This document shows, piece by piece, positions 6,086 through 6,525 of a stretch of 6,525 nt of DNA. The stretch is from Chloroflexota bacterium. GTDB lineage: Bacteria; Chloroflexota; Dehalococcoidia; Lucifugimonadales; Australimonadaceae. Each line of letters starts with the position of its first letter. The stretch's first letter is position 1. Below the pieces are notes generated by a model. That model saw only the letters and a list, made by a program, of their open reading frames with translations, was not told where the DNA came from and made no database searches. Both the position numbers and the translations under genes were made by a program. Where the stretch lies: positions 1 to 6,525 of the forward strand of contig JACZSI010000102.1 in the NCBI GenBank assembly GCA_022574265.1, in the 5' to 3' direction.

Positions 6086-6525
6086 CGGAGGCCGTCCCGT
6101 CGGCATCCGCGGCGTCCGCAGCGTCCGCGGCCCTCGCCGCCGCGCGGGCTTCGCGCTCCGCCTTCACGCGCTCCGCCTCTGCCTCGAAAGCCTCGCCACG
6201 GCCCTCCTCGACGTCGCTGGCGGCGAGCAGGCCGATGCGGCGGAGCGCCGTCTCGAGCGTCGTGCGGCCGACGATCTCGTGGTCGAAGCTGGTCGCGGGG
6301 CCATGGGGGCACACGCCCAGGCAGGTGTTCAGCTTGAGCGTGACGGCGCCGTCGTCCGTATCGCCTTCGCCGTCGAGGCCCAGGCGCTCCATGACGCCGC
6401 GGAGCACCGCTTGCGCGCCCAGGACGTGGCACGTCGGTCCCCAGCAGACCTCGATCGTGTGGCGGGCCGGTGGCGTGAAGCGGAAGTTGGGGTAGAAGGA
6501 CGCGACGCCCCATACCTCGTTGGTG
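6078..6525 (-). CDS. nuoE: NuoE-like [2Fe-2S] subunit (24 kDa family), 5' end beyond the window
   Basis: This is the thioredoxin-like [2Fe-2S] subunit that partners NuoF in complex I, soluble NAD-dependent formate dehydrogenases (FdsG-type) and HydABC hydrogenases. It accepts electrons from the FMN site in the cytoplasm. The frame stays open to the right edge, so 148 codons plus the TGA stop are visible and the N-terminal helical part is missing. The visible protein begins TNEVWGVASFYPNF, the family's GVxSFY segment. All four cluster ligands are present: C-x4-C in VCWGPTC (codons at 6446 and 6431) and C-x3-C in TCLGVC (codons at 6323 and 6311). An internal GTG at 6407 is not the real start, because conserved sequence continues upstream of it. 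After the domain comes an unusual tail of about 55 residues rich in Ala, Glu, Arg and Asp, ending in an ADA-ADA-ADA repeat. The stop overlaps the nuoF start by 8 bp. The family is certain; the name nuoE rather than fdsG/hydC is conventional. Confidence 0.93.
   Translation of the reverse strand, partial: TNEVWGVASFYPNFRFTPPARHTIEVCWGPTCHVLGAQAVLRGVMERLGLDGEGDTDDGAVTLKLNTCLGVCPHGPATSFDHEIVGRTTLETALRRIGLLAASDVEEGRGEAFEAEAERVKAEREARAAARAADAADAADADGTASDE
6102..6128 (-). repeat. Three tandem 9-bp units in the nuoE tail
   Basis: The plus strand reads ggcatccgc, ggcgtccgc, agcgtccgc. On the minus strand they encode three ADA units near the C-terminus of the NuoE-like protein. The alternative nuoF start at 6106 falls inside this repeat, another reason to prefer 6085. 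Confidence 0.7.

Noticed and set aside
6086..6106. nuoF start at 6106
   Set aside because: It adds MPTGRPP, a segment not typical of the family, and lies within the 9-bp repeat of the nuoE tail. It cannot be fully excluded.
3860..6337. 825-codon open frame on the plus strand
   Set aside because: It runs antisense through nuoF, the repeat gap and part of nuoE. The translation is Arg/His/Ala-rich with no recognisable domain, a common by-product of high-GC codon use opposite a real gene.

Overview
The window is very GC-rich chromosomal DNA from a bacterium. All supported genes lie on the minus strand and read from the right edge to the left. In transcription order they are: a NuoE-like [2Fe-2S] protein (its first residues lie beyond the right edge), a NuoF-like NADH/FMN/[4Fe-4S] subunit, a repeat-filled gap of 424 bp, a 951-residue iron-sulfur/molybdopterin protein built like the alpha subunit of NAD-dependent formate dehydrogenase with a NuoG-type N-terminus, and a plant-type ferredoxin-NADP reductase-like flavoprotein. 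No RNA gene, transposase or CRISPR array was seen.

The coding junctions are tight. nuoE and nuoF overlap by 8 bp. The molybdopterin gene and the reductase gene overlap by 4 bp (ATGA), with the reductase's ribosome binding site inside the upstream reading frame. This suggests one operon and a shared complex. The likely electron path is NADH to FMN and [4Fe-4S] in NuoF, on to NuoE and the iron-sulfur chain of the large subunit. The FAD/NAD(P)-binding reductase would be a second pyridine-nucleotide or ferredoxin entry or exit point.

The most interesting point is the large subunit. It keeps the architecture and several cofactor-contact motifs of formate dehydrogenase: four N-terminal iron-sulfur regions, the CxKG lysine, the active-site arginine, the N-x-Q-G-A-x-D-M-G motif and the C-terminal dinucleotide-binding domain. 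The loop that should carry the catalytic Cys/Sec-His pair reads N-D-R-P-G instead. NuoF also has a thioredoxin-like N-domain that has lost three of its four cluster cysteines. The locus therefore looks like a formate-dehydrogenase-shaped complex that has lost formate chemistry or changed to another reaction, coupled to a ferredoxin-NADP reductase-type partner.

The two non-coding stretches (1-235 and 3862-4285) carry copies of one dispersed repeat family with core CTTCGA-(C/G)-A-(G/A)-(G/C)-CTCAG, plus several GC-rich hairpins. The copies are arranged in mirror image around the large-subunit/reductase pair. Repeats of this sort, the high GC and the expanded cysteine motif of the large subunit bring to mind Chloroflexota (Dehalococcoidia/SAR202-like), with deep-branching Actinomycetota as an alternative. 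This placement is from memory of such genomes and is not proven by the window.
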